Shown here in pieces: positions 1 through 9,971 of a stretch of 64,000 nt of DNA. The notes under the pieces are model-generated. The model saw only the letters and a list, made by a program, of their open reading frames with translations. It was not told the origin of the DNA and searched no databases. Position 1 is the first letter of the stretch. The number at the start of each line of letters is the position of its first letter. The DNA is from an uncultured Rivibacter sp. Lineage in GTDB: Bacteria; Pseudomonadota; Gammaproteobacteria; Burkholderiales; Burkholderiaceae. The stretch lies in the NCBI GenBank assembly GCA_946480925.1, contig CAMLLU010000015.1:27787-91786 (forward strand), given 5' to 3'. The position numbers and the translations under genes are program-made.

Positions 1-1280
1 TGCGCATCGCTCAGATCGGAGACGGTCAAGCCAAGAGCCGTGGTCGCGCCAGCAGGCGGCTTCGGGTCGGTTTGTGACTGACGACGCGGACGCTGATCAG
101 GTTCAAGCTCGGCTACCGTGAGCGACAGATCACGCGCGGTGCCACGACGGAAGACTTGTACCGCGACCTTGCTACCCGGCTTGGTGTTGCCCACGATGCG
201 CGGCAGATCGCCTGCCTTGTCGATGGCCTTGCCATCGAAGCGCGTGATGATGTCGCCAGCCTCGACACCACCTTTTTCAGCGGGGCCACCGGACTCCACC
301 GAGCGCACCAGCGCCCCGACGGCCTTGCCCAAGCCCAGCGTCTCGGCAACCTCCTTGGTCACCTCGCCGATCTGCACGCCGATGCGTCCGCGAATGACTC
401 GCCCATTCGCGCGCAACTGCTCCGCCACTCGTGTGGCTTCGTCAATCGGGATAGCAAACGAGATACCCATGAAGCCACCCGAGCGACTGAGGATCTGGGA
501 GTTGATGCCCACCACTTCGCCGCGCAGGTTGATCAGTGGACCACCGGAATTGCCGGGGTTGATGGCAACGTCGGTCTGGATAAATGGGACGAACTCACCG
601 GTGTCCCGCGCCTTGGCACTCACGATGCCGGCCGTCACGGTGCTGTCCAACCCGAAGGGTGAGCCGATGGCCATGACCCATTCACCAACCTTCAGGCGGC
701 TCACATCACCGATCTTCACAGCGGGCAGGTTGCCCGCCTCGATCTTGACCACAGCGACATCAGTGCGCTTGTCGGAGCCGATGATCTTGGCTTTGAACTC
801 GCGCTTGTCGGTGAGGGTGACGTACACCTCGTCCGCACCTTCGACCACGTGAGCATTGGTCATCACGTAGCCGTCGTTGCTGAGAATGAAGCCGGAGCCT
901 ACGCCGCTGGGTCGCGTTTCCTCTTCTTGCCCACCAGGGCGCTGGTTGCGCCGTGGGTCTTGCCTCGGATCCTGGCGGGGCATGGGCACGCCAAAGAAGC
1001 GGCGGAAGAACTCCTGCATCTCCTCGTCCATCTCGGGAGACACGGAGCCACTGCGACCACCACGCACACGTTCGGTCGTGCGAATGTTGACTACCGCCGG
1101 GCCGACCTGCTCAACGAGATCGGTGAAATCAGGCAACCCGCGGGCAGCCGCGGGCGCCGATTGCGCATGAGCAGGCTGCCACGCCAGCGGCGCAAAACCC
1201 GAGAGCATTGCCACGCTCGTCAGACCCAGCAAGGCCCAACGACGCAACCGGGCCTGAATCGAGTGATGTTGTGTGTTCAT
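1..1280 (-). CDS. mucD: DegP/DegQ-family periplasmic serine protease MucD, 3' end cut by window edge
   Basis: Periplasmic quality-control protease and chaperone of the HtrA family; MucD removes misfolded envelope proteins and damps sigma-E signalling. About 426 codons are visible from the ATG whose complement ends at 1280; the 3' end lies left of the window. A signal peptide covers residues 1-40 (ending AHAQ). The trypsin-like domain has His144 (TNAHVV), Asp174 (KRTDVAVVK) and Ser245 (NPGNSGGP), the complete catalytic triad, followed by a PDZ domain from roughly residue 280 and the start of a second region at the edge. It is the last visible gene of the mucD-mucB-mucA-rpoE order, 82 bp after mucB, so co-transcription is likely. 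Open reading frames on the opposite strand here are shadows. Confidence 0.95.
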   Translation of the reverse strand, partial: MNTQHHSIQARLRRWALLGLTSVAMLSGFAPLAWQPAHAQSAPAAARGLPDFTDLVEQVGPAVVNIRTTERVRGGRSGSVSPEMDEEMQEFFRRFFGVPMPRQDPRQDPRRNQRPGGQEEETRPSGVGSGFILSNDGYVMTNAHVVEGADEVYVTLTDKREFKAKIIGSDKRTDVAVVKIEAGNLPAVKIGDVSRLKVGEWVMAIGSPFGLDSTVTAGIVSAKARDTGEFVPFIQTDVAINPGNSGGPLINLRGEVVGINSQILSRSGGFMGISFAIPIDEATRVAEQLRANGRVIRGRIGVQIGEVTKEVAETLGLGKAVGALVRSVESGGPAEKGGVEAGDIITRFDGKAIDKAGDLPRIVGNTKPGSKVAVQVFRRGTARDLSLTVAELEPDQRPRRQSQTDPKPPAGATTALGLTVSDLSDA

Positions 1281-1362
1281 ATCCTGACCTTCGCGTCAAG
1301 TTCGCAGACAAAACAGATGCAGTGCCTGCCGTTTCGGCACAGACATGCTGCATCAAAGGGAA

Positions 1363-2406
1363 CTACTGCTTTTTCCGCTCGAGCCCTGCGGCAAAGCTGC
1401 GCAGCGTGGCGACTGGGACATCACCCATCACCGTAACCCACCAGTCACCCTGGCGGCGCATCAGCGTGCGTGTCGCTCCGAGTGCCATCACCATTTCGCG
1501 CCGATGTACCGACGGGTTGTATGGCTCCACGAACACCGACACATAAGTAAGTCCGTCTGCATAGATGGCTTGCAGCATCTGCGTGTCGGAGGAGGCCCCA
1601 CCCTGCACGCTCTCGACCGGCCGCTTCACGCAGCTGACATGGCGGAAACCTGGAACCTGTACTTGCAACGACCACCCCTCGCGCTCAAGGTCCGCTGGGC
1701 TCATTACTGGCCGCTGCACGCGGTAGCCTTCGAGCTTCTTCATCGGCAGGACGACAGCATCGAGCTGAGGCCTCACGCCGATGGAGACCTCCGAGAAGGC
1801 TGACGATTCGAGCACCTGCTCTTTCTCATCGAGCACGTCGGCACGCAACAGCAGGCCCGATTGCCGCTCGGCCCATAGTCGGTAGCCGAAGCGGTAGGCG
1901 TCCTTCGGCCGCAGGCCCAGCACATTGGCCTCGTGGCCGGCCACGCGGTCAGTGCCCAGTGGCTTCACGTCGTAGAACTCGACGATGCTGTCGCCACGCG
2001 ACTGCAGCAATGCCGGAAAAGCGTTGATCGACTCGCGCTGTTCAACCACCGCAACGCGGCTGAGCGGCCAAAGTGTGTGCACCACGTCGTTGTGGCGAAA
2101 GACCTTGCGCATCTCACCATCCATGGCTTCGATGCGCTCGAACTGGTTGTTGCCCTCGTAGAAATGCACGATACGCGAGCTGGAAACCGTGCCCCCTGCG
2201 CTGACCACGAAGATGCCCTGGAAGTTCTTCTTCTTCGCGGCGTCATGAATACGCATCAGCCACGAACGCGCCTCGCGAGCCTCCACCAACGGATCGGTGT
2301 TCTGCGTCACGGTCTGCGCACGCGCGGGCAACCCGCCCCACAGCAAGGTCAGCGCGACGGTGCCATGGGCAACTCTGGACAGAAAACGAAACAAGCTTCG
2401 AGTCAT
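1363..2406 (-). CDS. mucB: MucB/RseB-type sigma-E regulatory protein
   Basis: Periplasmic sensor that binds the anti-sigma factor MucA and protects it from proteolysis until envelope stress. The protein is 347 residues from the ATG at 2406, which begins a clear signal peptide (MTRSLFRFL... LPARAQ). An in-frame GTG at 2439 would add 11 charged residues before the signal peptide, so I prefer the ATG. The mature part fits the two-domain lipoprotein-like/MucB fold: the segment with SWLMRIHDAAKKKNFQGIF and IVHFYEG is the typical RseB N-terminal pattern. It follows mucA closely (stop at 2445) and precedes mucD, giving the conserved rpoE-mucA-mucB-mucD order. Assignment rests on both sequence pattern and context. 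Confidence 0.92.
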   Translation of the reverse strand: MTRSLFRFLSRVAHGTVALTLLWGGLPARAQTVTQNTDPLVEAREARSWLMRIHDAAKKKNFQGIFVVSAGGTVSSSRIVHFYEGNNQFERIEAMDGEMRKVFRHNDVVHTLWPLSRVAVVEQRESINAFPALLQSRGDSIVEFYDVKPLGTDRVAGHEANVLGLRPKDAYRFGYRLWAERQSGLLLRADVLDEKEQVLESSAFSEVSIGVRPQLDAVVLPMKKLEGYRVQRPVMSPADLEREGWSLQVQVPGFRHVSCVKRPVESVQGGASSDTQMLQAIYADGLTYVSVFVEPYNPSVHRREMVMALGATRTLMRRQGDWWVTVMGDVPVATLRSFAAGLERKKQ

Positions 2407-2444
2407 TCGCGGCGGTCGGGCCTTTTGCACAAACAGCACTGTGA

Positions 2445-3098
2445 TCAGCGGCTGGGCGCCTCGTAGGTCGCACTGCGCAGGAAGCCCGAAGGCACACCCA
2501 GCGCCGTATTGCCACCGAATTGCTTGTGTGCTGCGAGGTAGCGGTCCAGCCGAGCATCACGGACCAACTCGCCATTGACCATCAGCACCGGTTCAGCGGC
2601 AACAGCCCTAACCGGTTCCGGGCTGACAACAGGCGTCGCCACTGCGATGGTGGCATCTGGCGAAACAGGTTCGTCAACCCGCGTGACAACCAACGCGCCG
2701 GCCACCACCATGAAACCCGCTGCCACAGCCGCCGGCGGTCCCCAGCGACGCCGCCGACTCGACCTGATGCCGCCAGCCACGGCGATCGCCGGCATGTCAG
2801 CCCGTTCCTGTTCGCCCAGCTCGGCCGAGGCGGTCGGAGCCAACACCACCGGCTCCTGCGCCAACCGCGTACGCAGGGCCTGAAGGAATGGCTCGTCACG
2901 TGCACCGCTGGCCGCCAATTCGTCAGAACGCAGTACGTCGCCGATCAGGTGGTACGTGTGCCACGCCTTGCGCGCCCCCTCGCAATCGCGCCACTTCGCC
3001 GCCACTTTGACAGCGGCATCGAAGTCGAGCTGACCGTCGGCAAATGCTGAGAGCTCTTCCAGCTGCGGATCCGACATCGGGTTCGAACAGTCTGACAT
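2445..3098 (-). CDS. mucA: Anti-sigma-E factor, MucA/RseA type
   Basis: Single-pass inner-membrane protein that sequesters RpoE in the cytoplasm. The 217 residues contain the RseA N-terminal motif near residues 13-55 (LEELSAFADGQLD ... WHTYHLIGDVLRSDEL), which contacts the sigma factor. One hydrophobic segment at about residues 103-122 (PAAVAAGFMVVAGALVV) is followed by a periplasmic tail, where MucB would bind and regulated proteolysis would start. It lies 23 bp downstream of rpoE and just upstream of mucB. The C-terminal half is poorly conserved in this family, so I assign it from the N-terminal motif, the topology and the neighbours. Confidence 0.92.
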   Translation of the reverse strand: MSDCSNPMSDPQLEELSAFADGQLDFDAAVKVAAKWRDCEGARKAWHTYHLIGDVLRSDELAASGARDEPFLQALRTRLAQEPVVLAPTASAELGEQERADMPAIAVAGGIRSSRRRRWGPPAAVAAGFMVVAGALVVTRVDEPVSPDATIAVATPVVSPEPVRAVAAEPVLMVNGELVRDARLDRYLAAHKQFGGNTALGVPSGFLRSATYEAPSR

Positions 3099-3121
3099 GA
3101 TTTCACTCCTGGCCAGCGCAA

Positions 3122-3730
3122 CTACCAGCGCTCGCCTTCACGCGTATCCAGCAAGGGACGCAGCCGCTCGGCAATCGCCTCGCGCGCCCGGAAAATTCGC
3201 GACCGCACCGTACCGATTGGGCAGTTCATCACGGTTGCAATCTCTTCGTAGCTCAAACCTTCGATCTCGCGCAGCGTGATCGCCTGACGCAAATCATCCG
3301 ACAGTGCCTCGATAGCAGCATTGACCGTGGCTGCGATCTCCTTGCTGGCCAACAAGGCGTCGGGGGTCTCGCCGTCGCTTAGTTCGTTCTCGACGCGGGA
3401 AGGTTCCTCGTCGTCTTCCCGCGCGAAAAGCGCAGATTCGGTGACCAGCGGATCGCGCTTGAGTTCCACAAGCGCCTTCTTGGCGGTGTTCACCGCGATG
3501 CGGTAGAGCCAGGTGTAAAAAGCACTCTCACCGCGGAACTGCGGTATCGCACGGTAGGCGCGGATGAAGGTTTCCTGCGCAATGTCTTCCACCAAGTCGG
3601 TGTCACGCACCATGCGGCCGATCAGGCGCTCGATACGCCGCTGGTATTTCACGACCAGCATCTCGAACGCCCGCACGTCACCGCGCTTGACGCGGTCGAT
3701 CAACAGGGCATCGGCGTCAGCGGCGCTCAT
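3122..3730 (-). CDS. rpoE: RNA polymerase sigma factor RpoE (ECF, AlgU type)
   Basis: Extracytoplasmic-function sigma factor directing transcription of the envelope-stress regulon. I choose the ATG at 3730 (MSAADADALLIDRVKRGD), giving 202 residues; the frame stays open to 3859 but that extension is not family-like. Region 2 carries VEDIAQETFIRAYRAI and FYTWLYRIAVN; region 4 carries LREIEGLSYEEIATVMNCP followed by GTVRSRIFRARE, the helix-turn-helix for the -35 element. Its start overlaps the stop of the upstream membrane-protein gene as ATGA, so the two are probably translationally coupled. mucA, mucB and mucD follow. I did not find a convincing sigma-E autoregulatory promoter in the short gap upstream. 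Confidence 0.96.
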   Translation of the reverse strand: MSAADADALLIDRVKRGDVRAFEMLVVKYQRRIERLIGRMVRDTDLVEDIAQETFIRAYRAIPQFRGESAFYTWLYRIAVNTAKKALVELKRDPLVTESALFAREDDEEPSRVENELSDGETPDALLASKEIAATVNAAIEALSDDLRQAITLREIEGLSYEEIATVMNCPIGTVRSRIFRAREAIAERLRPLLDTREGERW

Positions 3731-4221
3731 GCAGGCGGAAAGGTGGAATCTTGGGCAGGAGAGCCGGCCTCCGCGAGCCGGGGCGGGCGCGGCGAATATA
3801 CCGCACAGCGCAGTGCGTGCCAGTCGCCGTCGGTGCTGCTGCGCTGGATCGCCAACCAACTGCGGTGAATACGGCGGCTGCCGCCGCGCTGCGTGAGACG
3901 CAGCAGCAGCCAGTCTCCCAGATCGATCGCAACAGTGAGTTCGCAGGCCGCCTCTTCATGCATGGCCGCGAACGGTGAGAGGTCCAGATGCCAACACTGC
4001 CGATCCCATCGCAGGGCCACGGGCTGACGACGGCATTCCCCCATGAAAACAGTGCCGCTGAACGCCGCGGCGGCGGCCACGGCAAGCCAGCGAAGCTGGC
4101 TTTCTCCCCAAAGGACCCACACCAGTGGCGCCGCAATAGCGGCTATTGCCAGCAATGCGACAAAGACGATCCACCGCGAACTGCGGTGGATCGTGACGGC
4201 GACGGCCGGGGCCGTGCGCAT
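3727..4221 (-). CDS. Uncharacterised inner-membrane protein coupled to rpoE
   Basis: A 164-residue protein of unknown function. Two hydrophobic segments lie at about residues 16-37 (WIVFVALLAIAAIAAPLVWVL) and 44-60, followed by a mostly soluble tail rich in Arg and Trp with the pattern LGDWLLLRLTQRGGSRRIHRSWLAIQRSS. The stop overlaps the rpoE start by four bases (ATGA), so the gene is probably read on the same message and coupled to sigma factor synthesis. It starts only 27 bp after fabF, so it may also be reached by fab read-through. From memory, similar small ORFs sit between fabF and rpoE in other Burkholderiales; I do not recognise a domain. Confidence 0.8.
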   Translation of the reverse strand: MRTAPAVAVTIHRSSRWIVFVALLAIAAIAAPLVWVLWGESQLRWLAVAAAAAFSGTVFMGECRRQPVALRWDRQCWHLDLSPFAAMHEEAACELTVAIDLGDWLLLRLTQRGGSRRIHRSWLAIQRSSTDGDWHALRCAVYSPRPPRLAEAGSPAQDSTFPPA

Positions 4222-4248
4222 GCGCTCAAGATGATTGCGAAGATGGCG

Positions 4249-5493
4249 TCAGACGCGCTTGAATACCAACGATCCGTTGGTACCGCCGAAGCCGAAGTTG
4301 TTCTTCAGCGCGACGTCGATCTTCATCTCGCGCGCCGTGTTGGCGCAGTAGTCCAGGTCGCACTCGGGATCCTGGTTGAAGATGTTGATCGTGGGCGGCG
4401 ACACCTGGTTGTGGATCGCCAGCACGGTGAACACCGACTCGATGCCGCCGGCCCCGCCCAGCAGGTGGCCAGTCATCGACTTCGTGGAATTGACCACCAG
4501 TTTCTTGGCGTGGTCGCCGAAAGCCAGCTTGATCGCGTTGGTCTCGTTGACGTCGCCAAGCGGCGTCGAGGTGCCATGCGCATTGAGGTAGCTCACCTGC
4601 TCTGGCGTGACGCCAGCGTTGCGCATGGCAGCCTGCATCGAGCGGCGCGGACCATCGACGTTGGGCGCGGTCATGTGATACGCGTCTGCGCTCATGCCGT
4701 AGCCGCCCAGTTCCGCATAGATCTTGGCACCGCGCGCCTTGGCGTGTTCGTATTCTTCGAGCACGACCACCCCAGCGCCTTCGCCCAGTACGAAGCCATC
4801 GCGATCCTTGTCCCAGGGGCGGGACGCGGTCTTTGGGTCATCGTTACGGGTGGACAGTGCGCGTGCAGCCGCGAAACCGCCGATGCCCAGAGGAGATACC
4901 GTAGATTCCGCACCGCCGGCGATCATCACGTCGGCATCGCCATATTCGATGAGCCTGCCCGCCTCGCCGATGCAGTGCAGGCCGGTCGTGCAAGCCGTGA
5001 CGATGGCCAGGTTGGGACCTTTGAACCCGCACTGGATCGACACATGGCCGGAGATCATGTTGATGATCGAAGCCGGCACGAAAAACGGCGACACCCGACG
5101 CGGGCCACGGTTCATCAGCTCGGTATGGGTTTCCTCGATCATCGGCAGACCACCGATGCCAGAGCCGACCAGGCAGCCGATGCGCTCCGCGAACTCTGCG
5201 GTGAGCGCTTCGCCTGTGGGCAGGCCTGCATCCTTCACAGCCTGCAGCGACGCTGCCAGACCATAGTGGATGAAGGTATCCATGTGCCGTGCTTCCTTGC
5301 CGGGGATGTAGTCCTCGACGTTGAAGCCCTTCACTTCGCCGGCAAAGCGGCAAGCCAGATTCGAGGCATCGAACTTCGTGACGGTGTCGATGCCGGACTT
5401 GCCGGCCACAAGGTTGGTCCAGGATTCGGCCACCGTGTTGCCCACGGGGGTCACGAGTCCAAGTCCTGTCACGACGACGCGGCGGCGACTCAT
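4249..5493 (-). CDS. fabF: Beta-ketoacyl-ACP synthase II (FabF)
   Basis: Condensing enzyme that elongates acyl-ACP with malonyl-ACP in type II fatty-acid synthesis. Its 414 residues match the usual length. The thiolase-fold active site is complete: Cys168 in TACTTGLHC, His306 in [11 protein letters not shown], Lys338 in NSTKSM and His343 in [10 protein letters not shown]. The N-terminal [15 protein letters not shown] is the FabF signature. It sits 42 bp downstream of acpP and is the last gene of the fab run; the rpoE-linked membrane-protein gene follows 27 bp later. Confidence 0.97.
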   Translation of the reverse strand: MSRRRVVVTGLGLVTPVGNTVAESWTNLVAGKSGIDTVTKFDASNLACRFAGEVKGFNVEDYIPGKEARHMDTFIHYGLAASLQAVKDAGLPTGEALTAEFAERIGCLVGSGIGGLPMIEETHTELMNRGPRRVSPFFVPASIINMISGHVSIQCGFKGPNLAIVTACTTGLHCIGEAGRLIEYGDADVMIAGGAESTVSPLGIGGFAAARALSTRNDDPKTASRPWDKDRDGFVLGEGAGVVVLEEYEHAKARGAKIYAELGGYGMSADAYHMTAPNVDGPRRSMQAAMRNAGVTPEQVSYLNAHGTSTPLGDVNETNAIKLAFGDHAKKLVVNSTKSMTGHLLGGAGGIESVFTVLAIHNQVSPPTINIFNQDPECDLDYCANTAREMKIDVALKNNFGFGGTNGSLVFKRV

Positions 5494-5535
5494 GCGGTAA
5501 AGCTCAGGTTGCAGTTGAAAAGCAAGCCAGGGAGA

Positions 5536-5814
<279 letters not shown>

Positions 5815-5823
5815 CTACGGTGT

Positions 5824-5847
5824 CTAGGGGCTCTCCCCTAGGAGAGC
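5824..5847 (-). promoter_or_regulatory. Two overlapping, mutually exclusive hairpins between fabG and acpP
   Basis: On the plus strand CTAGGGG (5824-5830) and CCCCTAG (5835-5841) form a perfect 7-bp stem with a 4-base loop. GCTCTCC (5830-5836) and GGAGAGC (5841-5847) form a second perfect 7-bp stem with a 4-base loop. The stems share bases, so only one can form at a time. There is no run of U after either, so a simple terminator is unlikely. The structure lies in the acpP leader on the minus strand. A role in attenuation or mRNA processing is inference. Confidence 0.5.
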
Positions 5848-5892
5848 ACACCGCGTACCGGACGGGCTCAAACCGGCTGGGGCACGAGGCCC

Positions 5893-6642
5893 TCAATTCA
5901 TGTACATGCCGCCGTTGACGTGAAGTTCGGTTCCTGTCACGTACCCAGCCTGCGGCGATGCCAGGTAAGCCACCGCTTCCGCGATGTCGTCCGGGCTGCC
6001 GAGGCGGCCCAATGGAATTTGCGCCAAAAGCGCTGTCTTCTGGGCTTCGGGCAAGACCTCCGTCATGTCGGTGGCAATGAAACCGGGCGCCACGCAATTG
6101 ACCGTAATGCCCCGGCTGCCGAGTTCGCGCGCAAGCGAGCGCGTCATGCCGGCCACACCGGCTTTGGCTGCCGCATAGTTCGCCTGACCGGGATTGCCAC
6201 TGGCACCGACGACCGAGGTAATGTTGATGATGCGTCCATAGCGCTGCTTCATCATCGGCTTGATGGCTGCGCGGCTGGCGCGGAACACCGCCCTCAGGTT
6301 GGTATCCAGCACAGCATCCCAGTCTTCGTCCTTCATGCGCATCGACAAGGTGTCGCGCGTGATGCCAGCGTTGTTGACCAGCACGTGGAGGCCGCCCAGT
6401 TCCTTGACGATGCCGTCGATGGCACTGTCCAGCGCAGCCGCGTCGTTAACATTCAGCACCAAGCCCCGGCCGCCCAAGGGCGCCAACGCTTCGGTGATCG
6501 CCGCGGCACCGCCTTCGGTCGTGGCGGTTCCCACGACCTTGTAGCCACGCTGTGCCAGCGTCATTGCAATGGCACGCCCGATGCCACGGCTGGCGCCGGT
6601 GACCAGTGCAACCTGCGTTGCTGCAGACTGGTTCTCGCTCAT
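5893..6642 (-). CDS. fabG: 3-oxoacyl-ACP reductase FabG
   Basis: NADPH-dependent short-chain dehydrogenase that reduces beta-ketoacyl-ACP. The 249 residues show the cofactor motif TGASRGIG (15-22), NNAG (90-93) and the catalytic Ser143, Tyr156 and Lys160 (GQANYAAAKAG). The C-terminal VTGTELHVNGGMYMN is typical of FabG. Its start overlaps the fabD stop as ATGA, so the two are coupled. Confidence 0.97.
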   Translation of the reverse strand: MSENQSAATQVALVTGASRGIGRAIAMTLAQRGYKVVGTATTEGGAAAITEALAPLGGRGLVLNVNDAAALDSAIDGIVKELGGLHVLVNNAGITRDTLSMRMKDEDWDAVLDTNLRAVFRASRAAIKPMMKQRYGRIINITSVVGASGNPGQANYAAAKAGVAGMTRSLARELGSRGITVNCVAPGFIATDMTEVLPEAQKTALLAQIPLGRLGSPDDIAEAVAYLASPQAGYVTGTELHVNGGMYMN

Positions 6643-7580
6643 GCCAACAGCCCTTTCGCCTCAGTCAAGCTCGCCGGGTCGTATACCGCAGCACTCGTCA
6701 ATTCCGCATCGATGCGTTTGACCATGCCGGCAAGCACCTTGCCCGGCCCACATTCGAACACGTACTGCAGGCCACGCGCTTTCAGCGCCTGCACCGTTTC
6801 GACCCAGCGCACCGGACCGAACGCCTGACGGTACAGCGCATCACGGATCATCTGGACGTCACTTTCGGCCTTGACGTCAATGTTGTTCACCACTGGCACA
6901 GCCGGCACGGCGAACGACGTGGCTGCCAGCATCGCCTTCAGGCGCTCCGCAGCCGGCTTCATGAGGCTTGAATGAAAGGGCGCCGACACAGGCAGCGGCA
7001 GCGCCCGTTTTGCGCCTTTGGCCTTCAAGACATCACAGGCTTTTTCGACGCCAGCCTTGCTGCCGGCGATCACCGTCTGCTTTGGGTCATTGAAGTTGAC
7101 CGCTTCCACCACCTCGCCACTTGCAGTGGCCGCTTCGGCACAACCAGCACGCACCGCGTCCGCGTCGAGCCCCAGGATCGCAGCCATGCCACCAGCGCCT
7201 ACCGGCACGGCTTCTTGCATCGCCTGCGCGCGAAAGCGTACGAGCGGCAAGGCATCCTTCAGTTGCAATGCACCAGCAGCCACCAGCGCGGTGTATTCAC
7301 CCAGCGAATGGCCGGCCACTGCAAAAGGCTTGAGGCCGGTTTCGGCCAACCAAGCTCGATAACACGCCACGCCGGCCGTCAGCATCACTGGTTGCGTATT
7401 GGTGGTGAGGTCGAGTTGTTCCTTCGGGCCTTGCTGGATCAGCTGGCCAATGTCTTCACCGAGTGCCTCGGAAGCTTCGGCCAGCGTCTGATTCACGACA
7501 GGGTGATCACCCCAGGCGTCGAGCATGCCGACGGCCTGCGAGCCTTGACCTGGGAAGACGAATGCGAACGAGGTCGTCAT
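6639..7580 (-). CDS. fabD: Malonyl-CoA:ACP transacylase FabD
   Basis: Transfers malonyl groups from CoA to ACP for chain extension. The 313 residues include the N-terminal FPGQGSQAVGM, the nucleophile Ser92 in GHSLGEY, and the PVSAPFHSSLM segment with the partner histidine. QTVIAGSKAGVE and the C-terminal VFECGPGKVLAGMVKRI are family-typical. It follows fabH after a 59-bp gap and overlaps fabG by four bases. Confidence 0.97.
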   Translation of the reverse strand: MTTSFAFVFPGQGSQAVGMLDAWGDHPVVNQTLAEASEALGEDIGQLIQQGPKEQLDLTTNTQPVMLTAGVACYRAWLAETGLKPFAVAGHSLGEYTALVAAGALQLKDALPLVRFRAQAMQEAVPVGAGGMAAILGLDADAVRAGCAEAATASGEVVEAVNFNDPKQTVIAGSKAGVEKACDVLKAKGAKRALPLPVSAPFHSSLMKPAAERLKAMLAATSFAVPAVPVVNNIDVKAESDVQMIRDALYRQAFGPVRWVETVQALKARGLQYVFECGPGKVLAGMVKRIDAELTSAAVYDPASLTEAKGLLA

Positions 7581-7639
7581 CGCTGCAAACCTTCTCTTCT
7601 TCTCGTCGAGATTGTTGAAAGGGAAAGAGGAAGCGCGGC

Positions 7640-8629
7640 TCAGAAATCGAGCAGCACTGCGCCCCAGGTGAAGCCACCGCCCACACCTTCGAGCATGACC
7701 GTATCACCCTGCTTGATGCGTCCGGTGCGCACCGCATGGTCCAGCGCCAGCGGGATGGAGGCAGCAGAGGTATTGCCGTGTTCATTGACCGTGACGATGA
7801 GCTTTTCGAACGGAAGCTTCAGCTTCTTCGCTGTGCCCTGCATGATGCGGATATTGGCCTGGTGCGGAATCAACCAGTCGATGTCGGCATCATTACGGCC
7901 AGCCTTGCTCAGCACCGAACGCGCCACGTCTTCCAGCACGCCAACTGCCAGCTTGAAAACGGCCTGACCATCCATTTTGAGCAGTGGGTCGCCCAGCACC
8001 TTTCCGCCGGCCACGGTGCCTGGCGTACACAGGATTCCGACATGGCGGCCGTCGGCATGCAGCTCACTGGCCAGGAGGCCAGGTTGATCGGACGCCTCCA
8101 ATACCACGGCACCAGCACCATCGCCGAACAGCACACAGGTGGTACGGTCGTTGAAGTCGAGAATGCGCGAGAAGACTTCCGCGCCAACCACGAGCGCCTT
8201 CGTCGCCGCGCCGGTGCGGATCATCGAGTCGGCCACCGTCAATGCATAGACGAAGCCCGAGCACACCGCCTGCACGTCGAACGCTGGGCAGCCCTGCACG
8301 CCCAGCTTCTGCTGGATCAGGCAGGCCGTCGACGGAAAGATCATGTCCGGCGTCGAGGTGGCGACAAGGATCAAGTCGATGTCCGAGGCGCTCCGTCCGG
8401 CCGCCTCGAGCGCGTGCTTTGCCGCCTCGAAGCCCAGATCACTGGAGGTCACCTCCGGCGCCGCGAAATGCCGCGCATGAATACCAGTGCGCGCGACGAT
8501 CCACTCATCGGACGTTTCGATGCCACGCTGGGCCAGCTCGTCGGCCAGCTGTACGTTGGTGACCCGCTTGGGCGGCAGGAAGCTGCCGGTACCTGTGATG
8601 CGGGAATAGCGAGGAAGCGAAAGTGTCAT
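7640..8629 (-). CDS. fabH: Beta-ketoacyl-ACP synthase III (FabH)
   Basis: Starts fatty-acid synthesis by condensing acetyl-CoA with malonyl-ACP. The 329 residues carry the KAS III triad: Cys123 in [13 protein letters not shown], His256 in IPHQANIRI and Asn286 in [10 protein letters not shown]. The N-terminal [15 protein letters not shown] and RTGIHARH are typical of FabH. The start overlaps the plsX stop as ATGA. A second, divergent KAS III homologue lies at 60431-61561; this copy, set in the fab cluster, is the housekeeping one. Confidence 0.97.
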   Translation of the reverse strand: MTLSLPRYSRITGTGSFLPPKRVTNVQLADELAQRGIETSDEWIVARTGIHARHFAAPEVTSSDLGFEAAKHALEAAGRSASDIDLILVATSTPDMIFPSTACLIQQKLGVQGCPAFDVQAVCSGFVYALTVADSMIRTGAATKALVVGAEVFSRILDFNDRTTCVLFGDGAGAVVLEASDQPGLLASELHADGRHVGILCTPGTVAGGKVLGDPLLKMDGQAVFKLAVGVLEDVARSVLSKAGRNDADIDWLIPHQANIRIMQGTAKKLKLPFEKLIVTVNEHGNTSAASIPLALDHAVRTGRIKQGDTVMLEGVGGGFTWGAVLLDF

Positions 8630-9741
8630 GCAGCTTGGGCTACGGCAGCTACCTCGGGTGCAGCGCCAGCTGCGTCTGCCGGCAACGCCTGCAGTGTTTC
8701 GAGGATGCGATCGTGGACCCGGTCTAGCAGTCGATTGCGGGCGGCATCATACGCTCGATTGAGCGCTTGCTCGAACGCGAAGGCGTCAGCCGAACCATGG
8801 CTCTTGAATACCAGTCCGCGCAGCCCAAGTAGCGCGGCGCCGTTGTAGCGACGGTAGTCCACGCGATGTTTGAAGCTCTTTAGCACCGGAAGGGCGATGA
8901 TCGCCGCTGCTTTGGTAAAGATGTTGCGCGTGAATTCCTGCTTGATGATGCTCGAGAGCATCGCCGCCAAACCTTCGGCAGTCTTCAACGCCACGTTGCC
9001 CACAAAGCCGTCGCACACCACAATGTCAGTGGTGCCCTTGAAGATGTCGTTGCCTTCGACGTTTCCGTAGAAGTTGATGTGGCCGCCGTTCGCGGCCGAG
9101 CGCAGCAATTCACCCGCCTTCTTGATCACGTCGCTGCCCTTGATGGCCTCCTCGCCAATGTTGAGCAGGCCAACAGTGGGGTTCTGGTCGCCCTCGACTG
9201 CAGCTGCCAGCGCACTGCCCATCACCGCGAACTGCAGAAGGTGCTCGGCAGTGCAATCGACGTTGGCGCCCAAGTCGAGCACGATCGTGTGACCGTCGTG
9301 CTGGTTGGGCATCACCGTGGCGATCGCCGGGCGGTCAATGCCGTCCAGGGTCTTCAGCAGATAGCGGGCCACAGCCATCAACGCACCGGTGTTTCCGGCC
9401 GAGACACAGGCGTCGGCAGCGGGCTTCGCCGACTCCACGGCCCTGACCTGGCTGATGGCCACGCGCATCGAGGAATCCTTCTTGCGGCGCAGCGCCACCT
9501 CGATGGGGTCGTCCATTTCCACCACCTCCCCGGCGGGCACAACAGTGCAGCGCGGCCACGCTGCCGCCACGGCCAGCACGTCCGGCCGCCCGACGAGGAT
9601 CAATTCCGCCCCGGGATGCGCCGCCAGAAAGGCTTGGCAGGCCGGCAGCGTCACGGACGGACCATGATCACCACCCATGCAATCGACGGCGATTCGCACC
9701 GGCCGCTCGGGCGGCTGGGCGAGAGGTTGGGAATCAGTCAT
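8626..9741 (-). CDS. plsX: Phosphate acyltransferase PlsX
   Basis: Makes acyl-phosphate from acyl-ACP, the first step toward phosphatidic acid via PlsY. The 371 residues begin after a short leader with the family pattern [20 protein letters not shown], and include [21 protein letters not shown] and [11 protein letters not shown], both typical of PlsX. It overlaps fabH by four bases. The 230-bp stretch upstream (9742-9971), before the rpmF stop, shows no gene and no clear T-run terminator. Confidence 0.96.
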   Translation of the reverse strand: MTDSQPLAQPPERPVRIAVDCMGGDHGPSVTLPACQAFLAAHPGAELILVGRPDVLAVAAAWPRCTVVPAGEVVEMDDPIEVALRRKKDSSMRVAISQVRAVESAKPAADACVSAGNTGALMAVARYLLKTLDGIDRPAIATVMPNQHDGHTIVLDLGANVDCTAEHLLQFAVMGSALAAAVEGDQNPTVGLLNIGEEAIKGSDVIKKAGELLRSAANGGHINFYGNVEGNDIFKGTTDIVVCDGFVGNVALKTAEGLAAMLSSIIKQEFTRNIFTKAAAIIALPVLKSFKHRVDYRRYNGAALLGLRGLVFKSHGSADAFAFEQALNRAYDAARNRLLDRVHDRILETLQALPADAAGAAPEVAAVAQAA

Positions 9742-9971
9742 GAAGGAAGGACGTCAGGCGTCACGCCCGGCAGGCGCAAGAAGGTGCCAACACTACGCGA
9801 GCCTCGCCCTGCGGACAAGCCGCCTGACCCCTAACGACAAAGGGCAAGCAGGAAACGGCAAATGTCAATGCACAACGCCCGACAACCCCTCCGGGCAGCC
9901 GGGCGCAGGTGCAGCGCATGCGACGAACTCAAGGCGAAGGCGCCGCTTAATGCAGCACCTCGGGCACAACG

